From the NCBI RefSeq assembly GCF_022201045.2, contig NC_068557.1:31101501-31165500 (forward strand): a DNA stretch of 64,000 bases. The letters run 5' to 3'. Both the position numbers and the translations under genes were made by a program. Each line of letters starts with the position of its first letter. Positions within the stretch are counted from its first letter, which is position 1. Below, piece by piece: positions 11,600 to 24,250 of the stretch. Source of the stretch: Citrus sinensis (taxonomy: Eukaryota; Streptophyta; Magnoliopsida; Sapindales; Rutaceae). Below the pieces are notes generated by a model. That model had not been told where the DNA came from, ran no database searches, and saw nothing but the letters and a program-made list of their open reading frames with translations.

Positions 11600-13102
11600 G
11601 TGTAACTCGAAGTGTAACGTTTGCACAAAAAATGATTCCTTCACCAAACAAAAGCTCGTGAATTATACCATTCATTTCTATCATGCTACAGCCAAGCTCG
11701 TTATTTACTCTTTGTACCCTCGTCTTTCTCCCCACTTCACATAACATCATTCCATCTTTCAACAGATGCAAACATATTTGAAAATTAAACATAACCAGCG
11801 CTATCTTGGGGTAACTGCTGGACGTTCCTAGCTGCATGTTCTGCCATCTCCAAATTGCATGGTTTTTGCAAGCACCCAAAATTGACTCCCAGCAGAGTTT
11901 CTCTGTGGCATCGCTCTCACAAATTCCTCAGCCTCCAGTAGTAATCCCGATTGACCAACTAAATCCACCGTACAGCCATAATGCTCAACCATTGGTTGAA
12001 TCCCACATACACCATGGGGTCAAACATTTAATGCCCCTGACGATATGCAGAGACAGAGCACTGCTAAAGGTCAGTACATTGGGCTTAAAATCCTATGCCA
12101 ACATCTCCGATTATATGTCAATGAATGTTTTCCAAATCCATGCGTACTTAAACCCCCTGAAACTGTAGAATTCCATGTGGTAATACCCTTGTTCTTAGCA
12201 CTTCTGAACACTCTCTTAGCCTTCTCAATGTCCCCACATTTAGAATAGATGGCAACAAGAGCAAAGCTGTAAAACCATCTATTCCAGCCCCTTCTAATCT
12301 ACATAATCGGGAACCCATTCACCCTGGCTTGAAGCTCCAATACAAGCAGAAGCAGATAAAAAATTCGCAACTGTGCAATTATCAGGCATCACTCTGCAGA
12401 TTCTCAAACAGCTCTAAAACTTCCTTAAAAGGAATGGCCCTCGTGTAAGCAGAGATCACAGCATTCCATTGAGCTCCATTCTTCGAGGACGTGATATCAA
12501 AAACTCGTCTTGCCTCTTCGACTAATCCTGCATTTGTACCCTGACATCATAAAATTCCAAGAATCCACATTCTTAGCCTCCATTTCATCAAATAAATCTC
12601 GTGCTATTTCAGTCATACCCTTTTCCACATAAGCACTTAGCAAAGCCACCTCTTTTCGGCATCTTAACAAACACTTTTACGTGCAGTTTCGGTATATCCG
12701 GTTCTGCATACAAATTGATCAAAAACTTTGAATACATAAAATCATAACCAGATCCAATTTTTTAACAAGTGGCCATGAATTTGCATCCCCTCTTTAAATC
12801 CAACAAAATTAGAACATGCTTTTTCTGCAAAAGTGAAAATATACTTGTCAGGGAAAACATGGCCATATAACTTTAACATTTGGAGAAAGATCGGGAAAAG
12901 CATCTTGAGGGCTGAGGCTGTTGCATAAGCTCTAACGATGGCAATAAAAGTGAACGAACCTGGGTTGTGAATGCAAGTGAAAATGGAGTGAGTTTAAGAG
13001 AGTATGAGGATCAGGGTTGGTGGTGGCAAAAGTAATGAGCTTGCTCGCAGCAAATGTGCTCTTAAACTTGCCAGTTTTGAGCGTATGAGCGTGAGATTGT
13101 TG
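11600..13102 (-). pseudogene. Decayed PLS/E-class pentatricopeptide repeat (PPR) gene
   Basis: Reading the minus strand downward from about 13102, PPR protein is recognisable in pieces across all frames. They run: QQSHAHTLKTGKFKS; a stretch with FTFAEKACSNFVGFKEG and QIHGHLLK; VALLSAYVEKGMTEIARDLF then DEMEAKNVDSWNFMMSGY; after a frameshift, NAGLVEEARRVFD and NGAQWNAVISAYTR; then MYSKCGDIEKAKRVF and TTWNSTVSGLSTHGFGKHSL; then GACKNH; and finally an E/E+ like tail with ELGCSMIEMNGIIHE near 11640. Frame changes occur several times, and in-frame stops follow (for example after QSDA and after NWIWL). The total span of about 1.5 kb fits a protein near 545 residues. It would have been an organelle RNA-binding/editing-type PPR. 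It cannot encode an intact protein. Neighbour order suggests orthology with At4g18840. Confidence 0.85.
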
Positions 13103-15069
13103 GATTTCAGTCGGGAAACATTTCTTTCAGTGAGACAATTGGACTAATTTGGCAGATGAGCATGAGCCTGACTGCCTCAGATAAGACTGCAATAATTTGG
13201 TAGATTAGCTTTACTGCATGAGCATGAGACAAGACAGGCCTGAAAATGCTCCAACGATTGTAAGCCTTGAAGGCTGTAAAGTGCGAACAACGACGCGTCC
13301 CGTGACCGGGGCTTATAACTGAACCACATTTATTCAACAAGTCCGGTCCGTAACCAATAGCAATCAGTGTTTTAAGGAAAACATGTTAAAATTGTTTATA
13401 CATACATCCGTATCAACATCAAGGTAACTTTTTGAAACCTGCCTTCTGCGTTCATTATGCCATTGCCAGCCCATCTGGGTTCTGGACTGCAGTTGTAACT
13501 GAAATCTTCATGAATGAGGTAGGATGAAGGTTGCAACTGGTAGCGAGAAGACAGTGATTAAACTAATAAAACTAGAACTAGCTACATACCAAATGGGCAA
13601 AAACTATCAGTACCCTCTCAGTTCATCCAATAAAAACATTAACAAACAACACTACAATTATCTTTATTCTTTACGTTTTAGATGAGTGAATTTGTTCCTT
13701 GCTGAAATAAGAAGAGCATGATTATGGATAAAGCCGTGGAGAAAGACAAAGCCGCTCGCTCATGCCAAGCTGGCTCATTCACCATAAACACTTTTGACTG
13801 ATTTACTTTTTGCCCCTCTCCCCGCCCCCACCCCAACCCCCAAACATGAATATTGTTCCAGTAATTAATCTTTAATCCAAAATGCATGACAATTGTGCGA
13901 TGAAAAAAGCAGCACTTGCCACTTGGACATACATAACCTTACACATTTTTGCATTGACTTTTAAAGCCATATAACTTAATCCAATCACAGGTGGCATGAT
14001 AACCACCAAGTCTCAGCGGAGTCCACCACTTGCTAAAAGCATTATTCACACACAACAGAAGTTCAATAAAATTTGGAAGTTAAACAGTACTCTTCTAGAT
14101 GATCAGAGAGAGCCTGTAGCTACAAGCATAAAATATTCCACTAAAAATAAAAAAGAAAGAAATGCAAGCAACAGCAAGTTTCAAAAGCCCAACTGGTTCT
14201 TTCAATAAGCACATACTAATCTACGCACTTCCAGAAGATAAGAAAAGGAGTGAACCTGCTTTGGTTGCAGTTCCCAACACAACTTATGCTTTAAAGCTGC
14301 ATTGATACACCATTGGAGCCCTGAGAAGGAAGCTTAGAACATCTTAAGGAACCCCTATGAAGCATCTCCAATTAAGGTGGAAAGCAAGAGCAGACCATCA
14401 AAGAAAATCTAAGGCATTCAAATTTAAAAACATTTAAGAAGAAACATTTGCCAGGCCACTTATCTTTGGTGATTATCAATCTATTCAATGTAAAACGTGG
14501 TCGGTCGAACTCCAAACCTCACTGCATCACTAGCAATGGAATTTCAAAATGATTCTGGACCATGACGATTGCTAAATAGAAATGCATGAGCCATTAAGTA
14601 AAAAAATTTGGTAATGTGACAGAGGAAAAAAATTTAATGGGTTAAAATCGAGACAAGAATAAGATGAGAGTTTCTTTAGTTTACATATCGTAATATATTA
14701 GGAATAGAAAATAGCCATAAATGACAAATCATCAACTGAGAAAGAAAATTGACAATGCAGTGTTTCCCGCATAACATGGCAATGGGTAAGAACTACTGTT
14801 ATCAGGAGGACATATTAAGCATCACTTAGATACTGGTGTAACCACAAAACCAATGTATGTGCAACTGTGCTTGCCTATAGTGAATGCTACTCTTTGATAA
14901 CTGATGAAGCAGAAATAAATGAATGACGTGCCCCCGCGCGTACACACACCAAAAAAAAAGTAACTTAAAGAGGGAATATCTATTTATTGTCAAATCCAAC
15001 CAATAATACCCAAAAAAAAGTAACGTAAGATACTAAGGCATTAAAAGCTAGGAAAACAACCAAACAATA
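13103..15069. other. Intergenic, no gene recognised
   Basis: Between the PPR relic and the 3' end of the heat stress factor gene. Open frames are short and without family features. The right part, next to 15070, presumably includes the 3' UTR of the minus-strand Hsf gene. Confidence 0.5.
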
Positions 15070-16372
15070 TCAAGTCCTCTCTGCAGGGGTAAGATGGCCC
15101 ATCTGTTCTGCAAGACTATTTACATTCCTCATATTCCACCAAAACTTGCCATGATCGGCAGGTTTGTTTTCATTCTTTTTGCCATCACATTCCTTTCTTT
15201 CTGACTGAACTTCCTGGGCGTCAGAAGAACCAGGATTCTCAGTCAAAAATTGTTCCCAAAACACATCATTGACCCCAGCTTGCAGAGGAATGGTGGTTGC
15301 AGTCTCTGGCTCCTTTGAAGGAACAGGCTCTGTAGCTGCAGTCACAGCAGGCTCTGAGTTCATGTCAATTCCAGGAGATTTAGGGCGAGCATCAACATTA
15401 AGTTGTATGCAAGATATAGCTGGACTATCTGCACAACTTGTAGATTCATCCAACTCCAAGCTTGAATTAGGTTGGAAGCAACTTTGACCAACGTCTTGAA
15501 CAATATTCTCCCAAAATGTCATGGAGGACTCCAACTGCTCAAACTTCTCCATGTTCGAAGAAGAAATATCAGCACTATCAGCACCTGCTACAATTTGGGA
15601 AGTCCCCATCGGATTGTCTTCAATGTTGGCTTCATCATAGAAGTAATCAATTCTTGGCAGCCTTCTCTTCCTATCATGATTCTCCAAGTGCGCCCCGAAA
15701 TTTGACTCAAGTCCGGGTTTTTGCAAGGCTCGACCTACAAAAGACACCATCTTCTGCTGCCTCTGTTCCATCAGTTGAAAACGCTCCCTCAAAAGCTGCA
15801 TTTGCGACTCAAATCCTTGCCGCTCCTGCTCATGTCGTTGTAACTCCAAAAGAAGTATTTCTTTTTCTTTTTTTAACCTCTCAATATCATCCTTGAGACC
15901 CTGTCTCTCTGATTCAGTTAATGGAGTTCCTTGTCCATGTAGATTCTGATTAGAATGGCTATGAACTGGCTTTCGTCTATGGATGTTCTTCAAACGTTCA
16001 GGCTGACCTCTCACAAAATCTTCATTTGCAAATTCCCATTGTTCAGGATCAACTTTTCTAAAACCCTGTTCAAATGTAAAATTAGTTCATTATATGTATA
16101 CACAAGAAAGTAAAAATGAAATAATGTTGACCGAGCTAAATAATACAAAGGCTTACATATGTGTTGAGCTGTCTGATGAAGCTTGAGAAGTTATTGTGCT
16201 TAAAGTATTTTGGTAACAAATCCCTAGCAAAATCTGGTGGATTCCACACAATAAAGCTCTTATTACTTGAACTCCAGGACACAGTCAAATCTGTCGAAGA
16301 ATCATCTACCATCTCATATGTTTTTGCAAGAAAGGGAGGAAGTGAATTTGAACTACCTTGGCCGTCATCCAT
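15070..16372 (-). CDS. HSFA4A: Heat stress transcription factor, class A4 (HsfA4), 2 exons
   Basis: Exons on the minus strand: 16372-16157 and 16065-15070. The GT-AG intron sits at the conserved Hsf position inside the DNA-binding domain (Tyr codon | Gly codon, phase 0). Protein 403 residues; Arabidopsis HsfA4a is about 401. Start is the ATG at 16370-16372; the codon before it is GTG. DNA-binding domain at about 11-105 ([40 protein letters not shown]). The HR-A/B coiled coil at about 121-189 has the long class A spacing. Basic NLS-like DRKRRLPR at 203-210. Two AHA activation motifs: TFWENIV (255-261) and DVFWEQFL (339-346). A Leu-rich export-like motif LAEQMGHL at 390-397. A4 factors link oxidative, salt and heat stress to target genes with heat shock elements. 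All domains look intact. Confidence 0.96.
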
Positions 16373-17236
16373 CACAAACTAAAGGATCCAATCACGCAGT
16401 CCCCAAACTCAATACCCAAAACTAAACCATAAACCAGTGCAAAATCCTATTTCCAGGGAAAGTCAAACACTTAATTTTCTTCAATACAGCAACAGAATCT
16501 AAGCTGGAAAGCTCAAACTTCTGATTATTAGTAAGCTCAATCAAGAACAAACCCTTCTATCGTGTTCATTGACCTCAGAAAGAAACCAAAACCTTAAATT
16601 CCCATCAACCCAAATCACAAATTTCCAAACGAAAAGCTCCGTATCCTCAATCAATACAAATCAGATAGCATAAGCATTCTGGAGCCTATTCCAGCAATAA
16701 AAGCAAAAAATAAAAATAAAAATAAAATCCAAAATTCTTAGCAGCAACAATTTTTAGTCAAGCACCAATCCTTTTTTACCTCAAATTCAAAAGCAATTGG
16801 GAACCCAGATCATAAATCTCACAAAAATCAATCACAAGTCTCTATAAGCATAGCAGCAGTCAACACTCCTAATCACTGCACTGATGCCGCGCAAAACAAA
16901 TTAATTAAAATTAAAATTTTAGAAAATAGTAATAAAAATTTTGTCATTATTTGTTTGAACCCACCAGCCTATTTGGCAATCCGCATACCGCAATATTTAA
17001 AAAACAATAACAATTGACGAATTCCCAAAATAACAAAGAAACCCCAAAAAAAGAAAAAAAAAAAAAAAAAAAGAACGAGGAACTAAAAGCAAGAATCTTC
17101 AAGTGTTTTGAGCTTTTCACCTGAAAGGGAAATTGCGCCAGAAAGTTGGCTGGTTCCCGTTTCCCTAAACGGTTCGTTTGGTCCTTTCCTTTATCAGAAT
17201 TTTTGGGATTCGCTCTCTCTTTCTCTAGTTTCTACT

Positions 17237-17244
17237 TTCTAGAA
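17237..17244. promoter_or_regulatory. Candidate heat shock element upstream of the HsfA4 gene
   Basis: TTCTAGAA is a perfect palindromic pair of HSE units (TTC-n2-GAA) about 0.87 kb upstream of the HsfA4 start codon, with further TTC triplets at about 17221 and 17230. Whether it is in the promoter or the 5' UTR region is unknown. An 8-bp match in AT-rich DNA can be chance. Confidence 0.3.
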
Positions 17245-19081
17245 CCGCGTAGATTGATTTTTTTCAGAAATTTAGGGGGATTTTATTTATACACCTTTTT
17301 AACTGCATCACAATTTAATATTTGCAAATAATTTTACATATTACTTGCATTTTTACTAAATTGCAAAATATTTAATAACTTACCACACTACGAACAGTCA
17401 TAATATGCATAGCTGGCTCCATATAATTGGTTACTTTCCTCTTTTATTTTTATTTAGTTGTAATTTGCGCCGTAACAGTTTCTTTGGAGTCCAGACAAGA
17501 CGAGACCAGACCACGCTAGTTTTGGTAAATATGATAAGTTTACTTTGTTGGCAAAATCTCTACGTTCCAGGGTGTTTTTTTTTTATTTCCTTTTTCGAGA
17601 ATACGCTCGTCCAAGGGGCTCGGCTCGGCGAACAGTAGCCGTACACGTGGTCCAATGCTGGCCTTCTAAAAGTTTAAGCTAGTTAATTAAATTTTCTTCT
17701 AATTGAGATTGAGACACAGCACGAGATTGCTTTGGTCTCGGTTCAGCCATAGAAATTTCTTGCCTTTGAAGTGCATGGTGCAACACGTGTATGGGTTTTG
17801 ACTGGATAATTGAGTCCCGTCGTCCATTTCATTCAATGAATAAATCATTTTAAGTCGAAATAAAAGATCGCAGATAAACATACGAGATTGTTCAATTCAT
17901 TGGATATTTGATTAATTTGTAATGTCTCGTCTGGTTGAATTGAAGACCAGAATAGTTGCAACTTGCAATGATAATGTTTGTTGTCTTTCAGCAATCGAGT
18001 TTGAGTTGACCACAAAATTCTGAACTTGACTTTGAGACAAGGAATTGGACCAAGTCGGATCCCCTGTTTATACTCCAAAGAGGACTAATCCTCTGATGAT
18101 ATTCGAGCGTGGGCTGACCAGTCATCGATTGTCGCGGTGTGGAAAAATAAAGCCCAAATGTGGACTTCGTGGAAATTGGAATCGTTACTTTCCAATCAGG
18201 GAACAAAAGTGGAAAACAAATTTCACATTTTCTTTTTTTCATATTCTGTAAATGTCATTCAAGATGCATCTTAGGGGATACTAGTTGCTTCAACTTGGTA
18301 AGTCATACTGTCATGCGCAAACATAGTCCAAATGTGAATTATGTGTAAATTGGAATTTGTGCAGCACTTTCTATTTAACCACAAACTAACAAATACTGAT
18401 TCAAAATAATAATAATGTTATGTTCATGAAGTTATTACACAAAATTTATAGCTCAAGTTAATTTTCATTGATTAAAATAATAAAATGTACCTTAATTTTA
18501 TATAAATTATACATATATATGTGCTACGGGAGATTTTACATTTTAAATCTCACTTATGTCATGATTGAGGATGGGTGTCATTTTATGTGGTTTTTTTTTT
18601 ATTTTAAATAAAAAATAAATGAAATTATAATAAAACGTGGGCCACTACAATTTTTCTAGAAAGTGCTTTGGGTTAGAATCCTAAAATGTTGTTTTCCTTG
18701 TTTTATTTATCCAAATCAAACTCAACGATTTTTATTTTTCCTTTACCTAAAACACATTTAAATAGCCTTGTAACGGTCATCTAATCTTATTTTTCAAAAG
18801 ATAAAATTATTTTGTTATGATATCTATTTATATCCTGTATTGTAAGAAAATTGTTATTGAAAACAATTGCGCACTTATAGATACTTTTAGTATTCTTAGA
18901 AATTACATCAAAACTCTGAACTTCAATAATAGTTCCTTAATATTTGTCCATCATATTTTTAATTATTAGAATTACTGGAAATATAATTCAAATTTCTGAA
19001 TGGTATCCAATCTTTGTTAGCTAAAATGGCTCTTTTTTAAATAATTTTCTAATCACGAATCAAAAGATTGTTGAACATTAA

Positions 19082-19723
19082 GAGAGTGTTTGTTTGTTAA
19101 CTTAATGACTTCAAATGACTTAACTTAATTGATTAAGTTAATTAAAGATGTTTATTTTTATAGCTTAATGGGAGTTTTTAGATAACTTTGACTTAAACCA
19201 ATTTTTTTTTAATTTTTTATTTAATGGAGAAATCTTAATCACACAACTAATTTTTTATGTTTAAAAAAATCTCTCTCCAAAGCCCACCCATACACGTTTT
19301 CCCACTAATAATCTCATCTTTATGTTTTTTTTAAACAGTCATGGAATCTCTTCTAACTTTTGCCTTTCTCATCAAGTTCTTCAATCTCCTATTAATCAAA
19401 GTTATTATTCTTAAGCTTTTATATGCAATTCTATAATATGTTTTTACTAAAAAAGGATTTTATATATTATAACTACAAAATCGTTATGTATTTACTTGAA
19501 CTCTTATATATAATAAAATATTATGGTACTTATATTTTTTGAGATATATATTATTTATTTGACATTCAAATTTAATAAGAGTATAAATATAAAAATATAT
19601 GTTTTTAGTTTTTTAAATTGTCAAAACAAACGACTTAATACTTTTTTTTTTTTATGTGTGTGTGCGTGTCAATTCATATTCAGACATTTAGGTCTATTTA
19701 AATTTCAAATAAAAAAAGCCACC
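19082..19723. mobile_element. Degenerate copy of the PIF/Harbinger-like MITE found at 20657
   Basis: Shares ordered blocks with the element at 20657-21251: a left part with ACTTAATGACTT, ATGACTTAACTTAATT and TTTTTAGATAA; an internal GACATTCAAATTTAATAAG; a right part with CAGACATTTAGGTCTATTTA and ending AAAAAAAGCCACC. The right terminal repeat is partly kept; the left end (GAGTGTTTGTTTGTTAACTT) has diverged. No open frame of a transposase. End points are approximate. Confidence 0.6.
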
Positions 19724-20530
19724 TATTTCTCCACAATATGAATTGATAAATAAAACTAAATGTAATATTCATAATAATCTTTGGTCAACATATTAATAAA
19801 AAGGTTTTTATTAAATTACGTCATTTACAACTTTTACAAACGTAAAATCAAATTTGTTTTAAATAACTCAATTAATAGTTGTTAAATAACTGATGAGTTA
19901 TAAAAAAATTAATTTTGAACCAACAGCTGCCTAATAAAACAATAATAACAATTTCCACTCCCCTTTGAATTTTCTTTTGCCTTTTTAGTTTTTTTTTTTT
20001 TTTTAATAATGTTTATTTTTTGGACTTCTTTTTCTTTGATGTAACAAAAAAGCAAAAACACGACGAGACAAGATACCATTAAAAAGCTTAAGGCCACAGC
20101 GCAGCTACCCGAACGCACTGTAAAGCTAAGATATTATCATCTCGGTTTGACTCAAAACGGTTTGAGGGAGATGAGGGTGCGGGTACCCCGTGGGTGGCGG
20201 ACAAATCGGCGACCCCACCAGCTCTGCTCAGGACATGATTACTTTATCTCATTACTCTCCAGCCAGTGGGGCCCACCACATAGAATCACCTTTTATACTC
20301 CCGCAATCGGTGCCACGCTAAATAGCCTCAAAATTACAACTCAATAGTCAATAGCTCGTAGAAGCGGCGGACCTGAGTAGAATTTTCCAATCCAATTAAT
20401 TAACTGAATGCCAGTTGGAGTCCGCTGCGTACGGGCACAACTTTTGGATTATTTGGATGGACTATCGGCGTAGGGGGCCAAGTATTTTATTATCTTTCTT
20501 TTTCTTTTGAGAAGAAATATTATCTAATTT

Positions 20531-20609
20531 TGGACCTGTCTATGGTACAGATTCTGTAACAAACATCTCCCGTCATCCAACGGCTGATGCTGCAGTCTGT
20601 ATTTTACGA
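20531..20609 (-). repeat. Short dispersed repeat A, copy 1 (inverted, internally deleted)
   Basis: Reverse complement of the unit seen at 23745 and 24918. It shares the GGACCTGTCTATGGTACAG end, the ACATCTCCCGTCATCCAACG region and the GCTGCAGTCTGTA part, but lacks about 45 bases of the middle (the part with GAGTGAGAAATTAAAC in the other copies). Confidence 0.75.
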
Positions 20610-20656
20610 TAAGGTACTAAGTAAGTTACTGTTTGTCTTTTTATGATGATAAGTAA

Positions 20657-21251
20657 GGTGGCGTTTATTTTTTAACTTAATGACTTAAAGTGACTTAACT
20701 TAATTATTTAAGTTAATTAAAAGTATTTATTTTTATAACTTAATGAGATTTTTTAGATAATTTTGACTTAATAAAATAAACTAATTTTTTTTTTTTTTAT
20801 TTAATGGAGAAATTTGAATTAAGTCAATTACTTGCTAATCTCAAAAATATTCCTGCTTTATAATTTATTTTTCATGTCTATCCCAAAATTCACCCATAGA
20901 CATTTACCCCACATAAAAATTTCCCTACTTTTTCTTTCTTATATTATATACGATAAAATTTAAAATTTATGATATTTTATATATTCACTTTAATATAGTT
21001 TTACTTATAAATGTTAAAATATTGTGGTATTTAATTTATTATTTATTTGACATTCAAATTTAATAAGGATTCAAATGTAAAAGTACATATTTTTAGCTTT
21101 TTAAGTTGAAAAAAACAAACAACTTAATACTCATTTTCCGAGATTCATACAAAAAAACAAACATATTATTTAGATTCAGACATTCAGATCTATTCAGAAT
21201 TCAGATTAATTCATGTCTATTCAGATTTCAGATAAAAAAACAAACGCCACC
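20657..21251. mobile_element. PIF/Harbinger-like MITE with terminal inverted repeats and TAA duplication
   Basis: The left end GGTGGCGTTTATTTTTT is inverted at the right end (AAAAAAACAAACGCCACC). The element is flanked on both sides by TAA (20654-20656 and 21252-21254), the 3-bp target preference of PIF/Harbinger elements. It is 595 bp, AT-rich and non-coding, so it is a non-autonomous MITE. A related diverged copy is at 19082, and a possible third one at about 49186. Confidence 0.8.
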
Positions 21252-22441
21252 TAAGTTTATGTTTGTTTATTTGTTTTTTTTTTATATATATTTACTTATT
21301 ATTTGTTTTCCTAACTTATCATTTATTGTAAGTTAATTTTATGTGAACAGAAAGGTAAAAAATTCATTTCTATCTAAAATGTAAATAGCAAATTTTAATT
21401 TTGAAACTCAAAAATACCCCATAACATTTTTTGCATTATCATTAAAGATATTTTTTAATTCTTTTTAATTTTCATTCGTATGGTAACATTAACTAACCAA
21501 ATATTGAACAACTTAGTGTTGTACTGTAATGGCTTCCATAGATGAATTATGTCCATTGTCATACAAACATGAAGACGGAAAAATTTGTGTTAATTTTATA
21601 ACCACAATTGACGTAATAGTAATATCTTTTATTATAATGCTAAATTAAGAAATCACGATAGTAGTATTTTTTTTTAAATCCTATCAAACTAATTAACTTG
21701 CTAAATTTCTAAATATGAAGAAAAAATATATCCACAACTTAAAATGATGTTTATGTCAAACATAAAATATAAAATAAATATATCGTTTAGATACTTACAT
21801 TTGTACCTATTCAAACTTTAGCTATATTCATTCCTATTCAAATTTCTTTGGAAAAATAAAATAAACACATCCTTAAGGAACAAATTGAAAAATAAAAAAA
21901 AAAATTATAAATTTTAATATTACAAGACAAAATATACCATAATAAAATATATTTTTTCTCTCTTAATTATATATTATTTTAATAAAACAAGAGAATTCTC
22001 TTATTGTAAAATTACTCTTACTTATCTAAATGTACATAGTTTGCTAGCTAAGAACCTGACCCTTAGGCTTCTGTTCTAACACAAATACCATTTACCCAAC
22101 CCTTTTGTTTATTAGACTTTTCATTTTCGCGCCCCGACAACAAATTTAAGGTTCCCTAGATATGCTCAATTAATTAATTAGCTGCCAAATTTCTATTAAA
22201 AAAAAAGAAGAAAGAGAACAAAATGCAATGGGTGGTCTAAGAATTTGAATTAAGTGTGTATAAATTGAAGTAAAAGACACACTCCTTTGTTTATTTATAT
22301 TCAAAACGATGACACATTCATGGTACATTCACTTTCTGAATTTGAAATCAGGATCATTAATAGTGTTTGCTTACAAAATTGAGGTTGAAATTGAAACCAA
22401 AATCGTGGGAAGCCCACAAATTTAAAAATCATTTCCATAGA

Positions 22442-22491
22442 TTTGATTCCCAACCTTTCCAACAACTTCTAAGGAAGGGTTGGGAATCAAA
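22442..22491. repeat. Inverted repeat (19-bp arms, 12-bp loop)
   Basis: TTTGATTCCCAACCTTTCC (22442-22460) and its inverse GGAAGGGTTGGGAATCAAA (22473-22491) differ at one position. Confidence 0.85.
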
Positions 22492-22639
22492 ATATAACTT
22501 CTAGAACTACTCATTATACCCTCATTAAATTCTTATAATCCCCAAAGCGTTGTCAATTAAGTTTCATTATTTTTTTACATTTTTTTACAGAATTTATGAA
22601 ATATCTAGAAGTTTTGTATTACTTACAAATAGGTCCTAT

Positions 22640-23100
22640 ACTACTAATAATAATAAAAATAATGATGATGATGATTATTATTATTATAATCATCATCGCC
22701 ATCATTATTATTTATTAATGTCATTATTATTATATTAATATTATTGTTATTAAATTATTATTATTATTATTACTACTAATTTCCTTATCATTAAATTTCT
22801 TAAATTTATTTTTCAGTATTATTATTATTATCATTAATGTCATCATTATAAATATATATAAGTTTATTATTTTAATTGTTATTATTAATATCATTATTTT
22901 TAATATTAATGCTATTATTTAAATTTATTAATTTTTTACTTTAGTTATTATTTATTATTTTTATTGTCATTAATTTAATTATTATTATTACTGTTAAAAT
23001 TTATTAATTTTACTGTTTTAATTAATATTACTGTCGTTATTATTATTTTCAGTTTTATTATTGTTTCTATTCTTATTATTGTTATTATTATCATATATAA
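22640..23100. repeat. Imperfect (ATT)n microsatellite tract
   Basis: About 460 bases consisting mostly of ATT/TTA triplets with scattered substitutions, inside the candidate element 22363-23331. Confidence 0.9.
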
Positions 23101-23744
23101 GTATTATATTAGAGAAAATAATTAACAAAGGGTATTTTAGTAATTTAAAATAATCCATTTTGATTCCAAGATAAAATAAATACATCAATGTTAATACATA
23201 TTTCGATTCTGATTCTTACAATTCTAGTAAACAACTTATTCTGATTATAATTCTTTATTTTGATTCTTACTCATTCTAAATTGAATCTATTCTAATTGCA
23301 GCTCATTTTTATTTTCATTTAGTAAATACACGATTATTATAGATGGGACGGATATTTCTTTATCCTTTATAATTAGAGTGATATTTTAAATAATAATAAT
23401 AATAATAATGCTGTGAAAGTGAGCTAAGTACCGAAAGGAAGAGGCCACACTGGGAAGGTGGCGCACGTCCGATCGGCCCACAATAATAAATACGAAAAAT
23501 AATGAAAGATGCAACACCTGGCTGTCTAATTTTTGCAAGATTAGAATATGGCGAGAAGGGTATCTGAGTCCGCGTCTCTCACTCCTCCGGTCTTCCCTTC
23601 TTTTGTCACGCGAAAAAGCAAAAGGGGTTAGAGACTTAAGTGCAGATGAGCAAAGTGAACTGGGCAGTGTCACGTGAAGAGAGGGCGAGAGAAGCCTTAA
23701 ATCATTATAGAAACCAACAAAGATGAAAGCAAGACGGACTTTGC

Positions 23745-23877
23745 TAGGTTACAGAATCTGTAAGTTACAGACTGCACCATCATCCGTTGGATGTGGAGTG
23801 AGAAATTAAACAATAAAAGATTGGATGGTGGGATGGTGGGAGATGTTAGTTACAGAAGCTGCACCATAGACAGGTTC
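23745..23877 (+). repeat. Short dispersed repeat A, copy 2
   Basis: About 130 bp starting TTACAGAATCTGTAAGTTAC and ending CACCATAGACAGGTTC. It aligns along its whole length with 24918-25061 and, inverted, with 20531-20609. Non-coding and probably a MITE, though I see no convincing terminal inverted repeats. Confidence 0.8.
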
Positions 23878-24149
23878 AAGAAAGACACGTGAAGCGGATT
23901 TGGTCATCATGTAATAATGCGCCAACACCAATGTACAGATGCAGGTTACATCATACAGTGGCATGGATACCCTCTGACATATCTTTTCACTATCAATCTT
24001 AGTTAGTCTTAAGTTTCACTCCACACGCCGCTCGCCGCCGGCTAGGCCTGCCACAAGGCGCCTACCTACGGTTTAGGTTTTAGTTAGGGATGGCTATTAT
24101 TTGTTTGTTAAAAGATAATTTATATTTGGGAGTCCCTATATTACCTATA

Positions 24150-24250
24150 TCACATTTAATGTATCATACGTAACAAAACCACATAAATTGTGGAACCCAT
24201 ATAATTATGTAGTTCTTGTAGATTATGTATGGTACATTAAATGTAACATA
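24150..24250. repeat. Inverted repeat, hairpin-forming
   Basis: CACATTTAATGTATCATACG at about 24152 is inverted, with a few mismatches, by TATGGTACATTAAATGTAAC at about 24228. The arms enclose about 60 bases. Consistent with a small foldback MITE remnant. Confidence 0.6.

Larger units (their letters stand above)
22363..23331. mobile_element. Probable MITE carrying a large (ATT)n expansion
   Basis: The left end GTGTTTGCTTACAAAATTGA is imperfectly inverted at the right end (TTTCATTTAGTAAATACAC). Subterminal parts contain TTTGATTCCCAACC-type and ATTTCGATTCTGATTC-type sequence. A strong internal hairpin lies near the left end and a long ATT-rich microsatellite fills the centre. There is no transposase frame. 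Target duplications are not clear, so the element limits are tentative. Confidence 0.4.

Noticed and set aside
15472..15896. Plus-strand open frames inside the HsfA4 exon
   Set aside because: Antisense shadows of the coiled coil and activation regions of the Hsf gene.
22640..23100. ATT repeats as a CRISPR-like or satellite array
   Set aside because: Triplet microsatellite without spacers; this is a plant nuclear sequence.
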